Of a stretch of 64,000 bases of DNA, positions 17,594 through 26,349 are shown one piece after another. The notes under the pieces were generated by a model. That model saw only the letters and a list, made by a program, of their open reading frames with translations. It did not search any database and had not been told where the DNA came from. Each line of letters opens with the position of its first letter. Position 1 is the first letter of the stretch. Origin of the DNA: CATOSP01 sp965204715 (GTDB taxonomy: Bacteria; Chloroflexota; Dehalococcoidia; Lucifugimonadales; UBA3495); contig OZ242009.1 in NCBI GenBank assembly GCA_965204715.1, positions 310,001 to 374,000 on the forward strand, given 5' to 3'. Position numbers and translations under genes: made by a program.

Positions 17594-18439
17594 ATGACCC
17601 AGCAACCGATGCCTTTGACCCCGGAACAGGTGAAACGTTACAGCCGTCACATCATCATGAGCGACGTTGGCAGCGTCGGGCAGCGTAAGCTGATACAGTC
17701 AAAGGCCCTTATCCTCGGCGCGGGCGGCCTGGGATCGCCCTCGGCCATTTACCTGGCCCTGGCGGGAGTCGGCACCATTGGCTTGGTAGACTTTGACGTG
17801 GTGGAGATTTCCAACCTGCAACGCCAGGTCCTCCACCATACCGCAGACATCGGCAGACCCAAGATCCAGTCGGCCAAGGACAACATCCTGGCCTACAACC
17901 CCGACGTCAACGTGGTGCTCCACGAAGTGCGGCTGGAATCGGATAACGCCAGGGAGATTATCAGTCAGTATGACATGGTGATCAACGGAGCGGACAACTT
18001 CGCCACCAGATACCTGGTCAACGATGCCTGCTACTTGGAGGGCAAGCCGCTCATCGACGGCAGCATTCTCATTTTCGACGGTCAATCGACAGTGTTCATA
18101 CCCGGTCAGGGTTGTTACCGCTGCCTGTTCCCGTCGCCTCCTCCTCCGGGAATGGTCCCCAACTGTGCGGAGGCCGGCGTGTTGGGCGCGCTGACCGGGC
18201 TGGTCGGAAGCATCCAGGCCACCGAGGCCCTGAAGCTGATGATCGGTATCGGGGAGTCTCTGAGTTCACGGTTGCTGCTAATCGACGCCCTGAGCATGAA
18301 CTTCCGGGAAGTCAAGATCAAGCGGAACCCCAACTGCCCGCTCTGCGGTGACAATCCGACCATCGACGAGTTGATCGATTACGAAATCTTCTGCGGCTTG
18401 GCCGAACCGGAGCCTGCCGCGGTTGCAGCCTCGCACTAA
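17594..18439 (+). CDS. moeB: MoeB/ThiF-type adenylyltransferase
   Basis: This 281-residue E1-like enzyme activates the C-terminal glycine of a ubiquitin-like sulfur carrier by adenylation. It shows RYSRHIIMSDVGSVGQRKL, the nucleotide loop GAGGLGSP, DFDVVEISNLQRQVLH, and NGADNFATRYLVND. Zinc cysteines lie in CYRCLF and CPLCGD. No C-terminal rhodanese domain follows, unlike MoeZ or MOCS3. The ATG at 17594 follows AAAGGAG. It is 24 bases ahead of cysM, so the likely carrier is a CysO/ThiS-like protein feeding cysteine synthesis rather than molybdopterin, although both uses are possible. Confidence 0.92.
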   Translation: MTQQPMPLTPEQVKRYSRHIIMSDVGSVGQRKLIQSKALILGAGGLGSPSAIYLALAGVGTIGLVDFDVVEISNLQRQVLHHTADIGRPKIQSAKDNILAYNPDVNVVLHEVRLESDNAREIISQYDMVINGADNFATRYLVNDACYLEGKPLIDGSILIFDGQSTVFIPGQGCYRCLFPSPPPPGMVPNCAEAGVLGALTGLVGSIQATEALKLMIGIGESLSSRLLLIDALSMNFREVKIKRNPNCPLCGDNPTIDELIDYEIFCGLAEPEPAAVAASH

Positions 18440-18463
18440 CGCCACCGAAAGCCAAGAAGAAAC

Positions 18464-19414
18464 ATGGCTACTAGGCTCACATACAGCGGAATCCTTGACA
18501 CCATCGGCAACACCCCGATAGTGGAGCTCCAGAACCTGAGTCCCAGGCCGGGGGTACGGGTCTTCGCCAAGCTGGAGGGCCAAAACCCCACCGGCAGTTT
18601 GAAGGACCGCATCGCCCTCAAGATGGTGGAGCAGGCGGAACAGGCCGGAGAGATCTCCCCTTCCCGCACCATCTTGGAGCCCACCAGCGGCAACACGGGC
18701 ATCTCCATCGCCATGATCGGACGGCTCAAGGGCTACAGGGTCGCGGTGGTGATGCCGGACAATGTGAGCGTTGAACGCACCCAACTTCTGGAAGCCTACG
18801 GCGCCGAGATCATCACCTCCGACGGGTCCCGGGGCACCAACGGCTCCATCGACGTAGCCCACGACCTGCTGGAGAAGCATCCCCACGACTACTACATGCT
18901 TTACCAGTATGGCAACAGCGGCAACCCCGGCGCCCACTACGAGACCACCGGCCCCGAGATAATCGAGGCACTGCCCGACCTGACCCACTTCGTCGCAGGT
19001 CTGGGCACCGGCGGGACTCTCATGGGCGTCGGCCGCCGGTTGAAGGAGTACAATCCTCAGATCAAGATAGTAGCCGCCGCACCGGAGCCGGACGACTTCA
19101 TCTCCGGCCTGCGCAGCCTGGAAGAGGGGTTCATCCCGCCGATCTTGGACATCTCCTTGTTGGACTCCAGGATGCTGGTCTCCAGCCTCAACGCCTTCCG
19201 CACCACCAAGGAATTGCTCGACAAGGAAGGTATCTTCGCCGGCGTCTCTTCCGGTTCGGTGGTTTACGCCGCCCTGCGCCAGGCCGAGCGTCTGGACCAG
19301 GCCAACATCGTCTGTCTCCTGGCCGACGGCGGGTGGAAGTACCTCAGCACCAGCCTCTGGACCACGGACTACGAGCAAATGGCCAAAGAGGTCCAGGGCA
19401 AAATCTGGTGGTGA
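18464..19414 (+). CDS. cysM: Cysteine synthase, CysM type (probable O-phosphoserine/thiocarboxylate dependent)
   Basis: This 316-residue PLP enzyme has the PLP-Lys in GQNPTGSLKDR and the phosphate loop TSGNTGIS. It resembles mycobacterial CysM more than CysK: shared blocks are TILEPTSGNTGIS, SVERTQLLEAYGAEII, MLYQYGN, THFVAGLGTGGTLMG and ADGGWKYLST at the end. The Arg in LRSLEEGF corresponds, as I recall, to the Arg that binds the phosphate of O-phosphoserine in mycobacterial CysM. Mycobacterial CysM takes sulfur from thiocarboxylated CysO; the adjacent moeB fits that route. cysO and mec are not next to it. Confidence 0.85.
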   Translation: MATRLTYSGILDTIGNTPIVELQNLSPRPGVRVFAKLEGQNPTGSLKDRIALKMVEQAEQAGEISPSRTILEPTSGNTGISIAMIGRLKGYRVAVVMPDNVSVERTQLLEAYGAEIITSDGSRGTNGSIDVAHDLLEKHPHDYYMLYQYGNSGNPGAHYETTGPEIIEALPDLTHFVAGLGTGGTLMGVGRRLKEYNPQIKIVAAAPEPDDFISGLRSLEEGFIPPILDISLLDSRMLVSSLNAFRTTKELLDKEGIFAGVSSGSVVYAALRQAERLDQANIVCLLADGGWKYLSTSLWTTDYEQMAKEVQGKIWW

Positions 19415-19527
19415 CACGTCGACCGAGGTCTACAGCGCACCCGCTTTTCTCTTTCTCGCCCTCTCCACACCCACCGCACTCTCCGGATTCTTCACACTGA
19501 CGACCGGTCTCTGTACGGCCACACGCC

Positions 19528-19557
19528 TTGAAAGCCCTTCTCCCCGGATGCTATACT
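19528..19557 (+). promoter_or_regulatory. nusA operon promoter
   Basis: TTGAAA (19528-19533) and TATACT (19552-19557) at 18-base spacing form a good housekeeping promoter about 135 bases before the nusA ATG. The leader it produces carries the hairpin at 19614-19638. Confidence 0.7.
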
Positions 19558-19613
19558 GACCATGCGGGCAGACCAGCATCATCGGGTGCCAGTTCCCGCA
19601 GGGTGCTCTGATT

Positions 19614-19638
19614 AGAAAGCGGGAAATCCCCGCTTTCT
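19614..19638 (+). promoter_or_regulatory. Strong hairpin in the nusA leader
   Basis: AGAAAGCGGG (19614-19623) pairs perfectly with CCCGCTTTCT (19629-19638) over ten bases around a five-base loop. No long T-run follows (TGCTGATAG), so it is not a classical terminator. It lies 53 bases before nusA and could control NusA translation or autoregulate readthrough, as nusA leaders do in other bacteria. Confidence 0.45.
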
Positions 19639-19691
19639 TGCTGATAGACCCCGGTCACGGTTTCGGGCAGCTTCGCTCAGGGGGCTTGGGT

Positions 19692-21281
19692 ATGAAAAGC
19701 GACTTCATGATTGCATTGACCCAGTTGGCCGCAGAACGCCACCTGCCCAGGGAACAGGTCCTCCAGGCCATCGAGGTGGCCTTGGCTTCCGCCTTCAAGA
19801 AGGACAACCCGGCATCGGGACAGAACATTTCCGTAAAGCTCAACCCCAACACCGGCGATGTCAAGGTCTTTGCCTTGAAAACGGTCGTGGAGATTGTGGA
19901 AGACCCCGACCGGGAGATAAGCGTAAAAGACGCCCAACACATAAAGAAGGGTTCAGATGTGGGCGACGAGGTCGCCGCGACAGAACCACTGCCGCATAAC
20001 GCCAGCCGAATCGCCGCTCAAACCGCCAAACAGGTGGTCTTGCAGCGCCTGCGCGAGGCAGAACGGGAGCTCCTCTACCAAGAATTCCTCCAATACGAGG
20101 GCGACATCGTGTCCGGCGTCATCGACCAGACCGAACAGGGCCGGTTCATATCTCTGGACCTGGGCGGCAGGGCCCAGGCTATTCTCCCTTACGAAGAACA
20201 GGTCACTACCGAGAGATACCGGCGGGGTCAGCGGTCGAAAGTGTTCGTACTCAGCGTCCGCAACGGCTCAAAAGGGCCTGAGATAATCGTTTCCAGAAGC
20301 CATCGGGACATGCTCAAAAGGCTGTTCGAGATCGAAGTCCCGGAAGTCCACAACGGCGTCGTGGAGATCAAAGCCATCGCCCGCGAGGCGGGTTTCCGCA
20401 GCAAGGTAGCTGTGACTGCGACCCAACAGGGCATCGACCCGGTGGGCTCCTGCATCGGGGTGCGGGGCAACCGCATTCAAAGCATAGTCAATGAGCTTCA
20501 GGGCGAGAAAATAGACGTCATATCCTGGGACCAGGACCCCAAGGTGTTTATTTCCAAGGCCCTCAGCCCATCGGAAGTCGTTGAAGTCGAGCTTGACCGG
20601 GCAGACCAGTCGGCAATCGTGGTGGTGCCGGACCGGCAGCTCTCCCTGGCCATCGGCAAGGAAGGGCAGAACACCCGGCTGGCCGCTAGGCTCACCGGCT
20701 GGCGCCTCGACATCAAGGGCATGACCGAGTGGGACGAACTCCGGGAAGCCCGCAGGCTTCAGCAGCAACTCCGGGAAGTGGAGGCTGTACCTGAGCCGGA
20801 GTTGGAACCCGCGGACGAACTGAATGCCGTGGCGGCCGAAGGAGTGTCCAACCTCACAGTCGCGGATGTCCTGGCAGATAACCTGGTCGAAACCGTCGCC
20901 GAGGTCGAGTTGGCTGAGGCTCCTGGCGACGCCGCGGAGCAATTGGAGGAGGACGAGATCCTCGAGGCGTTGATCCGGGAGGAGGAAGAGCAACTCGTCG
21001 CTAACCAAGCCGAGGCCCAGGATTCCGGCATCAGCGTCGAGGAATTGGAGTCGTTCTCTCTTGACGATGTTGAGGTCCTGGAAGAAGCCGGCCCGGAGGA
21101 TGAGGAGGAGCAGGACGACTTCATTAACGACCTGCCCGACTTGCCAGTGCTGACGCCCGACGCCGGCAAGATTAGGTTCGCGGAAGACATCATGGAGGAG
21201 TCCAGGGGAGGCGGCCGCCGGGACCGCAGGGGGCGACGCGGCGGGAATCGGGCCAGAGGCGCCCGCCAGGGAGGCCGTTAA
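19692..21281 (+). CDS. nusA: Transcription termination/antitermination factor NusA
   Basis: This 529-residue protein has the NusA N-terminal domain (FMIALTQLAAERHLPREQVL), an S1 domain (GDIVSGVIDQTEQGRFISLD), and two KH domains (GVRGNRIQSIVNELQGEKI and AIGKEGQNTRLAARLTGW). After about residue 375 comes a long acidic region rich in Glu, ending in a glycine/arginine tail (RGGGRRDRRGRRGGNRARG). This is not the acidic-repeat AR1/AR2 arrangement of E. coli. It starts the nusA-ylxR-infB-rbfA-truB operon; rimP, usually first, is absent. The ATG at 19692 fits the family start; the frame is open upstream. Confidence 0.95.
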   Translation: MKSDFMIALTQLAAERHLPREQVLQAIEVALASAFKKDNPASGQNISVKLNPNTGDVKVFALKTVVEIVEDPDREISVKDAQHIKKGSDVGDEVAATEPLPHNASRIAAQTAKQVVLQRLREAERELLYQEFLQYEGDIVSGVIDQTEQGRFISLDLGGRAQAILPYEEQVTTERYRRGQRSKVFVLSVRNGSKGPEIIVSRSHRDMLKRLFEIEVPEVHNGVVEIKAIAREAGFRSKVAVTATQQGIDPVGSCIGVRGNRIQSIVNELQGEKIDVISWDQDPKVFISKALSPSEVVEVELDRADQSAIVVVPDRQLSLAIGKEGQNTRLAARLTGWRLDIKGMTEWDELREARRLQQQLREVEAVPEPELEPADELNAVAAEGVSNLTVADVLADNLVETVAEVELAEAPGDAAEQLEEDEILEALIREEEEQLVANQAEAQDSGISVEELESFSLDDVEVLEEAGPEDEEEQDDFINDLPDLPVLTPDAGKIRFAEDIMEESRGGGRRDRRGRRGGNRARGARQGGR

Positions 21282-21313
21282 CCCGGCGGCCTCCACGGGA
21301 CGGGAGGACCGCG

Positions 21314-21610
21314 TTGGCCAGGCCACGACATATACCGGAACGTAGGTGTGTCGCATGCGGGAACCGGTTTCCCAAGCGCGAGTTGTACCGCGTCGTCCGC
21401 ACCCCTGATGGTCTTGTAACCTTAGACCTTTCTGGCAAGAGGGCTGGAAGGGGCGCATATCTTTGCGAGTCCCTCGCTTGCTGGGAACGCGGCGTGTCCG
21501 GATCTGGCTTGGATCGGAGTCTGGGTGTTTCACTTTCTGCAGATACCCGTAGCGAAATCATGGACTATTATCATCAGGTTGTGGCAGGGCAATCCCTGGT
21601 GGAGGGATAG
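21314..21610 (+). CDS. ylxR: YlxR (RnpM) family RNA-binding protein
   Basis: This 98-residue protein starts (TTG) MARPRHIPERRCVACGNRFPKRELYRVVR and continues LSGKRAGRGAYLC, the DUF448/YlxR signature. In Gram-positives YlxR binds RNase P RNA and modulates processing. It is located between nusA and infB, the conserved place for this gene. Its stop abuts the infB start. Confidence 0.9.
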   Translation: MARPRHIPERRCVACGNRFPKRELYRVVRTPDGLVTLDLSGKRAGRGAYLCESLACWERGVSGSGLDRSLGVSLSADTRSEIMDYYHQVVAGQSLVEG

Positions 21611-23425
21611 ATGACTACTACTAATGAACGCACTGGCGGGGGCCGAAGGACCGGTCAAAACAGGAGGGCTTCAACCCGTTCTCTGGTGCTGCCGGAAACC
21701 CTCACGGTCCAGCGCCTCTCCGAGTTGATCGACCAGAATCCCATAGACGTCATCAAACAACTGATGCGAAACGGCATCATGGCGTCTATGAACCAGCTAA
21801 TCGACTACCAGATGGCTACGCTGGTCACAACCGCCTTCGGCATCAGGACCACAATGGCCGAGCCGGAGTCTGCGGTGGCTGTCCGGACTCTGAACATAGA
21901 GGAGGAGGAGGACATAGAGGAGCAGGTCTCCCGCTCCCCGGTCGTGACCATTCTTGGCCACGTGGACCACGGAAAGACCGCACTGCTCGACACTATCCGT
22001 ACCGCCAGCGTCGCCGATAAAGAGGTCGGCGGGATCACCCAGCACATCGGCGCTTACCAGGTGGACCGTGACGGCAACAAGATCACCTTCCTGGACACCC
22101 CGGGCCACGAGGCTTTCACCGCCATCCGTGCCAGGGGTTCCAGGGTGACGGACATCGCCGTTCTAGTGGTCGCGGCCGACGACGGCATCATGCCCCAGAC
22201 TGAGGAAGCCATCGACCATGCCAGGGCTGCCGAAGTGCCGATAATCGTCGCCATCAACAAGATGGACCTCCCGGCTGCCGACCCGGAGCGGGTCAAGCGG
22301 CAACTCAGCGAGCACAATCTCCTGGTTGAAGACTGGGGCGGCGACATCGTGTCGGTGGAGGTATCCGCGCGCACTGGAGACGGCGTGGACGACCTGCTGG
22401 AAAATATCCTGGTGGTGGCCGAAATTTCGGAACTCAAGGCCAACCCTAACAAAGAGGCATCAGGGGTTGTCATCGAAGCCAAGCTCGACCGCAAACGTGG
22501 TCCCACTGCCACTCTCCTGGTGCAAGAGGGTACCCTGTCTCCTGGCGAACACATAACCGCCGGGTCGGCGTGGGGCCGCATCCGCGCGATGACCGACCAT
22601 CAGGGCAATCCCATCACATCGGTGCCGCCCGCTACTCCCGTAGAAGTCCTTGGCTTCGGTTCTGTCCCTGAAGCCGGTGACCAGTTCACAGTGGTGTCGC
22701 AGGAACGGACCGCCAGGGAGATGGCCAACCAACGCGCCCAGCTCTCCTCGCACCAGCAGGCACAGGCAAGGGCATTGACTCTCGACGAAGTAGTCAACCG
22801 GACCGCCCCGGGTGACATCAAGGAACTCAACCTTGTCCTCAAGGCCGACGTACAGGGAAGCGTTGAGGCCGTGCGTCAGGCTTTGGACAGGCTGACAGAC
22901 GAAGACGCCAAGGTCCGCATCCTCCACGCGGCTTGCGGCAACGTCACTGAGTCGGACGTTCTCCTGGCCAGCGCGTCGGAGGCCATCGTTATCGGGTTCA
23001 CCGTCGGCACCGAGCCGAGCGCGGAGCGCCTTGCCCTGCGCATGGGCGTAGAGGTGAGGCATTACCAGATTATCTACCAGCTCATCGACGACGTGAGTCT
23101 CGCCCTGCACGGAATGCTTGAACCTGAATACAATGAGGTCATCGTCGGCCATGCTGAGATACGTGAGATATTCCCCTCGCGCCGCGGTGTCCGCATTGCG
23201 GGTTGCCGGGTGCTTGATGGCCGCATGACTCGCGGCGCGACGGTGCGCATCCTGCGCGATGGCGAAGTCATCATCGACTCATCCGTAACCAGCCTCCGCC
23301 ACTTCCGGGACGAGGTCAACGAAGCCACCGCCGGTACGGAGTGCGGTATCATCCTCCAGGGTTTTAACGACTTCGAACAGGGCGATGTGCTGGAGGCTCA
23401 CCGGCAGGAACGGGGCCGGCGTTAG
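21611..23425 (+). CDS. infB: Translation initiation factor IF-2
   Basis: This 604-residue GTPase recruits initiator tRNA to the 30S subunit. G1 is GHVDHGKT at about residue 116, with DTPGHE and NKMD following; the C-terminal domains include KADVQGSVEAVRQAL. The N-terminal region is short (about 100 residues) compared with 300 or more in E. coli. GGAGGG lies just upstream of the ATG, which abuts the ylxR stop. Confidence 0.97.
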   Translation: MTTTNERTGGGRRTGQNRRASTRSLVLPETLTVQRLSELIDQNPIDVIKQLMRNGIMASMNQLIDYQMATLVTTAFGIRTTMAEPESAVAVRTLNIEEEEDIEEQVSRSPVVTILGHVDHGKTALLDTIRTASVADKEVGGITQHIGAYQVDRDGNKITFLDTPGHEAFTAIRARGSRVTDIAVLVVAADDGIMPQTEEAIDHARAAEVPIIVAINKMDLPAADPERVKRQLSEHNLLVEDWGGDIVSVEVSARTGDGVDDLLENILVVAEISELKANPNKEASGVVIEAKLDRKRGPTATLLVQEGTLSPGEHITAGSAWGRIRAMTDHQGNPITSVPPATPVEVLGFGSVPEAGDQFTVVSQERTAREMANQRAQLSSHQQAQARALTLDEVVNRTAPGDIKELNLVLKADVQGSVEAVRQALDRLTDEDAKVRILHAACGNVTESDVLLASASEAIVIGFTVGTEPSAERLALRMGVEVRHYQIIYQLIDDVSLALHGMLEPEYNEVIVGHAEIREIFPSRRGVRIAGCRVLDGRMTRGATVRILRDGEVIIDSSVTSLRHFRDEVNEATAGTECGIILQGFNDFEQGDVLEAHRQERGRR

Positions 23426-23488
23426 CCCGCTGCCCCCTCCCGCCGGAAACCGGATCACGCCCGCCTCACCCTTGGCCGGGAGGCCACT

Positions 23489-23905
23489 ATGTCCAGACGC
23501 AACGATCGGGTCAACGAGTTGCTGCGCACGGAAATCAGCTACGTTCTGTCCCGCCACATCAAAGACCCGCGCCTAACTGGCGTGATCAGCGTGACGCAGG
23601 TTACCACGTCCAGCGACCTGCGCAACGCCAGGGTGCTGCTCAGTGTCATGGGCGACGCTGCCGCCAAAGCCGCTGCTATGGAAGGCATCCAATCCGCGTC
23701 CGCCTTCCTCCGCCGGGAGTTGCGCGACCGAATTACCCTCCGCTATACGCCGTTTTTGAGCTTCGCCCTTGACGATACCCTGGAAGAGGCCGACCGCATC
23801 CTGCAGGTCATGGACCGGGTCAGGGAAGACGGCCTGTCCGACCAGACCGGCGACGCAGCGAATCCAGAAGCCGGACAGTCTGTTTCCCAACACGGCGGGC
23901 AGTAA
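23489..23905 (+). CDS. rbfA: Ribosome-binding factor A
   Basis: This 138-residue KH-like protein helps 30S maturation. RRNDRVNELLRTEISYVLSR, DPRLTGVISVTQV and LRRELRDRITLRYTPFLSFALDDTLEEADRI are the three conserved blocks. It is placed between infB and truB with a two-base gap to truB. An extra acidic tail of about 20 residues follows the fold. The nrnA gene, often found here in Firmicutes and Actinobacteria, is missing. Confidence 0.95.
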   Translation: MSRRNDRVNELLRTEISYVLSRHIKDPRLTGVISVTQVTTSSDLRNARVLLSVMGDAAAKAAAMEGIQSASAFLRRELRDRITLRYTPFLSFALDDTLEEADRILQVMDRVREDGLSDQTGDAANPEAGQSVSQHGGQ

Positions 23906-23907
23906 CC

Positions 23908-24873
23908 ATGCCGCGAAACAGGGACAAAGAACGTCCCAGCGTAAACGGCTTCATCAACCTCTACAAACCCTCGGGCATCACCTCGATGGATGCCCTCCGG
24001 CGGGTAAAACGCATCACCGGCCAGCGTCGCAAGGTCGGCCACGGCGGAACGATGGACCCCCTCGCCCGCGGGGTGCTACCGGTCTGTTTTGGGCAGGCAA
24101 CCCGGCTGATGGACTACGTAGTCGGCGGCGCAAAACGATACGTGATGCAGGTGAAACTGGGGGAAACCACGTCTACATACGACGCCGAAGGAGAAGTGCT
24201 GGAGACGCGGGACCCCGGCGGAGTCACCAGGACGCAGGTCGAAAAGGCCCTTCAGCCATTCCTGGGACTGGTCCAGCAGAAACCGCCCATGTACAGTGCC
24301 GTCAAGGTGGGTGGCCAACGCTTGTACAAGCTGGCCCGCGCCGGATTTGAGGTTGAACGCCAGCCAAGACCGGTCGAAATCTACAACATGAGCATCCTGG
24401 AATGCGAGACGCCAAACCTCACGCTGGACGTCGAGTGCGGCAAGGGGGCCTACATGCGCACCCTGGCCCACGACCTCGGAGAGGCCCTGGGGTGCGGTGG
24501 TCATGTCGCCGACCTGGAGCGCCTTTCCTGCGGAGCGTTCCACGCCGAAACTGCCCTGACTCCCGGTCAGTTGGAGGAGTCGCACAACGGGTCAGAAGGC
24601 TGGCAGGAACATCTCTTGCCGGTTGACTGGATATTGAAGGACCTTAAAGCTCTGTCCGTGGGTCCCCACGCAGAGCGATACCTGCGAGACGGCCAGAGGG
24701 TCAGCCTCAACGATTCCGGGGCCGCCGCCGGGTATCTGGAACCCTATCGCGCCTACAGCCTTGACGGCAGGTTCCTTGCGGTCGTGCGCTTCGACCGTCC
24801 CACCAACTCCTGGAAACCGGTCAAGGTCTTCCAGACGGACACGCCCTCCCCATACGCTCCCGCCCGTCCTTAG
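23908..24873 (+). CDS. truB: tRNA pseudouridine(55) synthase
   Basis: This 321-residue enzyme makes the universal pseudouridine 55 in the T-arm. VNGFINLYKPSGITSMDALRRVKR and the catalytic GHGGTMDPLARGVLPV (Asp at about residue 51) are clear, as are the KRYVMQVKLGETTSTYDAEG and PPMYSAVKVGGQRLYKLARAG blocks. A C-terminal PUA-like segment follows. Last gene of the nusA operon; the two-base gap to rbfA supports co-translation. Confidence 0.96.
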   Translation: MPRNRDKERPSVNGFINLYKPSGITSMDALRRVKRITGQRRKVGHGGTMDPLARGVLPVCFGQATRLMDYVVGGAKRYVMQVKLGETTSTYDAEGEVLETRDPGGVTRTQVEKALQPFLGLVQQKPPMYSAVKVGGQRLYKLARAGFEVERQPRPVEIYNMSILECETPNLTLDVECGKGAYMRTLAHDLGEALGCGGHVADLERLSCGAFHAETALTPGQLEESHNGSEGWQEHLLPVDWILKDLKALSVGPHAERYLRDGQRVSLNDSGAAAGYLEPYRAYSLDGRFLAVVRFDRPTNSWKPVKVFQTDTPSPYAPARP

Positions 24874-24903
24874 AAGGTGTTTCTAATCTCCGCAATACAC
24901 CGT

Positions 24904-24925
24904 AATTCCCGCTCTCGCGGGAATT
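24904..24925. repeat. REP-like palindrome
   Basis: AATTCCCGC and GCGGGAATT pair perfectly over nine bases around TCTC. It is the first of eight copies of the ATTCCCGC-type palindrome family in the window. Confidence 0.8.
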
Positions 24926-25002
24926 CATACGCCCCTCAGCATAAAGAGTGCCAACCTGCAAGAGCCTTGTGGAACGGCCAGGGTCTTTGGATTCCCCCTC
25001 TT

Positions 25003-25096
25003 CCTGTGGGGAGAGGGCCGGGGTGAAGGGGATTTCCGGGTCAAACATGGCTGCAAGGGAAAGATGCCCCCACCCTCCAACCTCTCTCCCCACAGG
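25003..25096. repeat. Inverted repeat with 13-base arms
   Basis: CCTGTGGGGAGAG (25003-25015) has its exact reverse complement CTCTCCCCACAGG at 25084-25096. The arms are embedded in C/G-rich stretches like those at 28097-28118 and 31928-32045, which suggests a dispersed hairpin element. Confidence 0.7.
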
Positions 25097-25366
25097 AGAG
25101 GAGCCTTTTCCGGGAATCGAAGGCCCCTGATTCAGGTCTCTCCAGCTTGACTTTGAGCCTGAGGGATGTATATTGAGTCCACAACCCTGAGGGGACCGCC
25201 GTTCTTGGCAAATGCCATTCAGGGTCCGGGAGAGGGGTCAGGGATGTAGCTCCAGAGCCGACTCCCCAAGACCTCCCGTGCGGGTCGGCGCAACGCGAGA
25301 ACTCCTCGTATGCCGTCCCACCGGGACTCCGATATCTAACTTTCCTGATTCTTTGGGGGTGCAGCA

Positions 25367-25510
25367 GTGGAGGCATACTGCTTCAAATGCCGGGCCAAGC
25401 AGGAGATTAAGGACCCACAGCAGGTTACACTCAAGAACGGCCGTCCTGCCACCCAGGGAGTATGCCCGGTGTGCGGCACGAAGGTCTTCCGAATCGGTAG
25501 AGCCGCCTAG
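25367..25510 (+). CDS. DUF5679 zinc ribbon microprotein
   Basis: This 47-residue protein is too short for most gene finders. It begins (GTG) MEAYCFKCRAKQEIKDP and carries a second CPVCG pair near residue 34, giving a C4 zinc ribbon, with KNGRPATQG between. The layout matches DUF5679, a small family common in Chloroflexota. GGGGGTG lies upstream of the start. Function unknown. Confidence 0.8.
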   Translation: MEAYCFKCRAKQEIKDPQQVTLKNGRPATQGVCPVCGTKVFRIGRAA

Positions 25511-25537
25511 CCCCGGGCGGCCCTCCTCGACCCCGGC

Positions 25538-26224
25538 TTAACGGTTCGCTCCGGTCACAGTGACCGGAGCGAACCCTAACTTTGCCAGCAGCAAGCCGGG
25601 ATTCAGTTCCAGCAGGGTGTGGGCCTCGTCCTGGTTCAGGCCAGCCCCAAGCGCCACGTTCTCGGCCAGGTCAGGGGTAAGCAGGTCTCCCGGTTCGTGA
25701 GCGTCGGAGTCCAGGACAATTATGGCGCCGGCGCGCCTAGCAATATTGACCACGTGCCCGTTCGATAGGCTGTGCCCTTTCCTGGCTGACACCTCCAGGT
25801 ATACCCCGTTCTCCGCGGCCAGGCGGGCCACATCATAGGTAATCAGACCGGGATGCGCCAGAACATCCACCCAGGTTGAACGCACGGCCGCCTCATTCGT
25901 CCCCGGTTCGACCGGCTCGACCATGGTCTCTCCGTGGACGTTCACCAGCTTCGCCCCCATCTCCTTGGCGGTCCGGGCGACCATGTCGATGTCTTCCTTG
26001 GGCACATGGGTAATCTCAACACCGGGTAAGGCCAGAATATCCCATCTGCTGGTCGCATTGGCGCAATCGGTCACCAGTGTCTTGACCACGAACTCCAAAT
26101 TCCCGATGCCCACGTGGTCCGTAACACCGATAACCCGGTACCCGCGCACCAGTGCCCGCCGGATAAGCTCTATGGGAGACAGAACGCCATCGCTGAGAAA
26201 TGTATGCGTATGAAAATCGTACAT
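25538..26224 (-). CDS. PHP-domain phosphoesterase (histidinol-phosphatase-like)
   Basis: This 228-residue PHP-fold metal-dependent phosphatase has YDFHTHTFLSDG near the start, VIGVTDHVGIG, LPGVEITHVP, LAHPGLI and LDSDAHEPGD. These cover the metal ligands of the PHP family. The ATG at 26224 follows GAGGAAAGC; an upstream TTG at 26248 lacks a site. No histidine genes are nearby, so the substrate may be something other than histidinol phosphate. Confidence 0.85.
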   Translation of the reverse strand: MYDFHTHTFLSDGVLSPIELIRRALVRGYRVIGVTDHVGIGNLEFVVKTLVTDCANATSRWDILALPGVEITHVPKEDIDMVARTAKEMGAKLVNVHGETMVEPVEPGTNEAAVRSTWVDVLAHPGLITYDVARLAAENGVYLEVSARKGHSLSNGHVVNIARRAGAIIVLDSDAHEPGDLLTPDLAENVALGAGLNQDEAHTLLELNPGLLLAKLGFAPVTVTGANR

Positions 26225-26320
26225 GCTTTCCTCATTATGCTTGGACAAAGGTCCCTTTAGCCGCCCCTGTTATAGTGCTACTGGTCTGGCCGCAGTTGCC
26301 CCCGGCGGGTCTGCACGGCG

Positions 26321-26349
26321 TTGACACACCACTCCCCCATGTCTACACT
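26321..26349 (+). promoter_or_regulatory. Promoter overlapping the NrtS-like gene start
   Basis: TTGACA (26321-26326) and TACACT (26344-26349) are spaced by 17 bases. The first ATG of the NrtS-like frame (26339) lies inside this promoter, so transcripts from it would need a later start, such as TTG at 26390. Confidence 0.5.

Larger units (their letters stand above)
24874..25366. other. Repeat-rich intergenic region
   Basis: This 493-base stretch holds no gene that I can support. It contains a short palindrome (24904-24925), a pair of larger inverted repeats (25003-25015 and 25084-25096), and unassigned sequence up to the DUF5679 gene. Confidence 0.7.

Noticed and set aside
24985..25120. Possible CRISPR-like array
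   Set aside because: There is only one pair of inverted arms, no repeated spacer unit and no cas gene.
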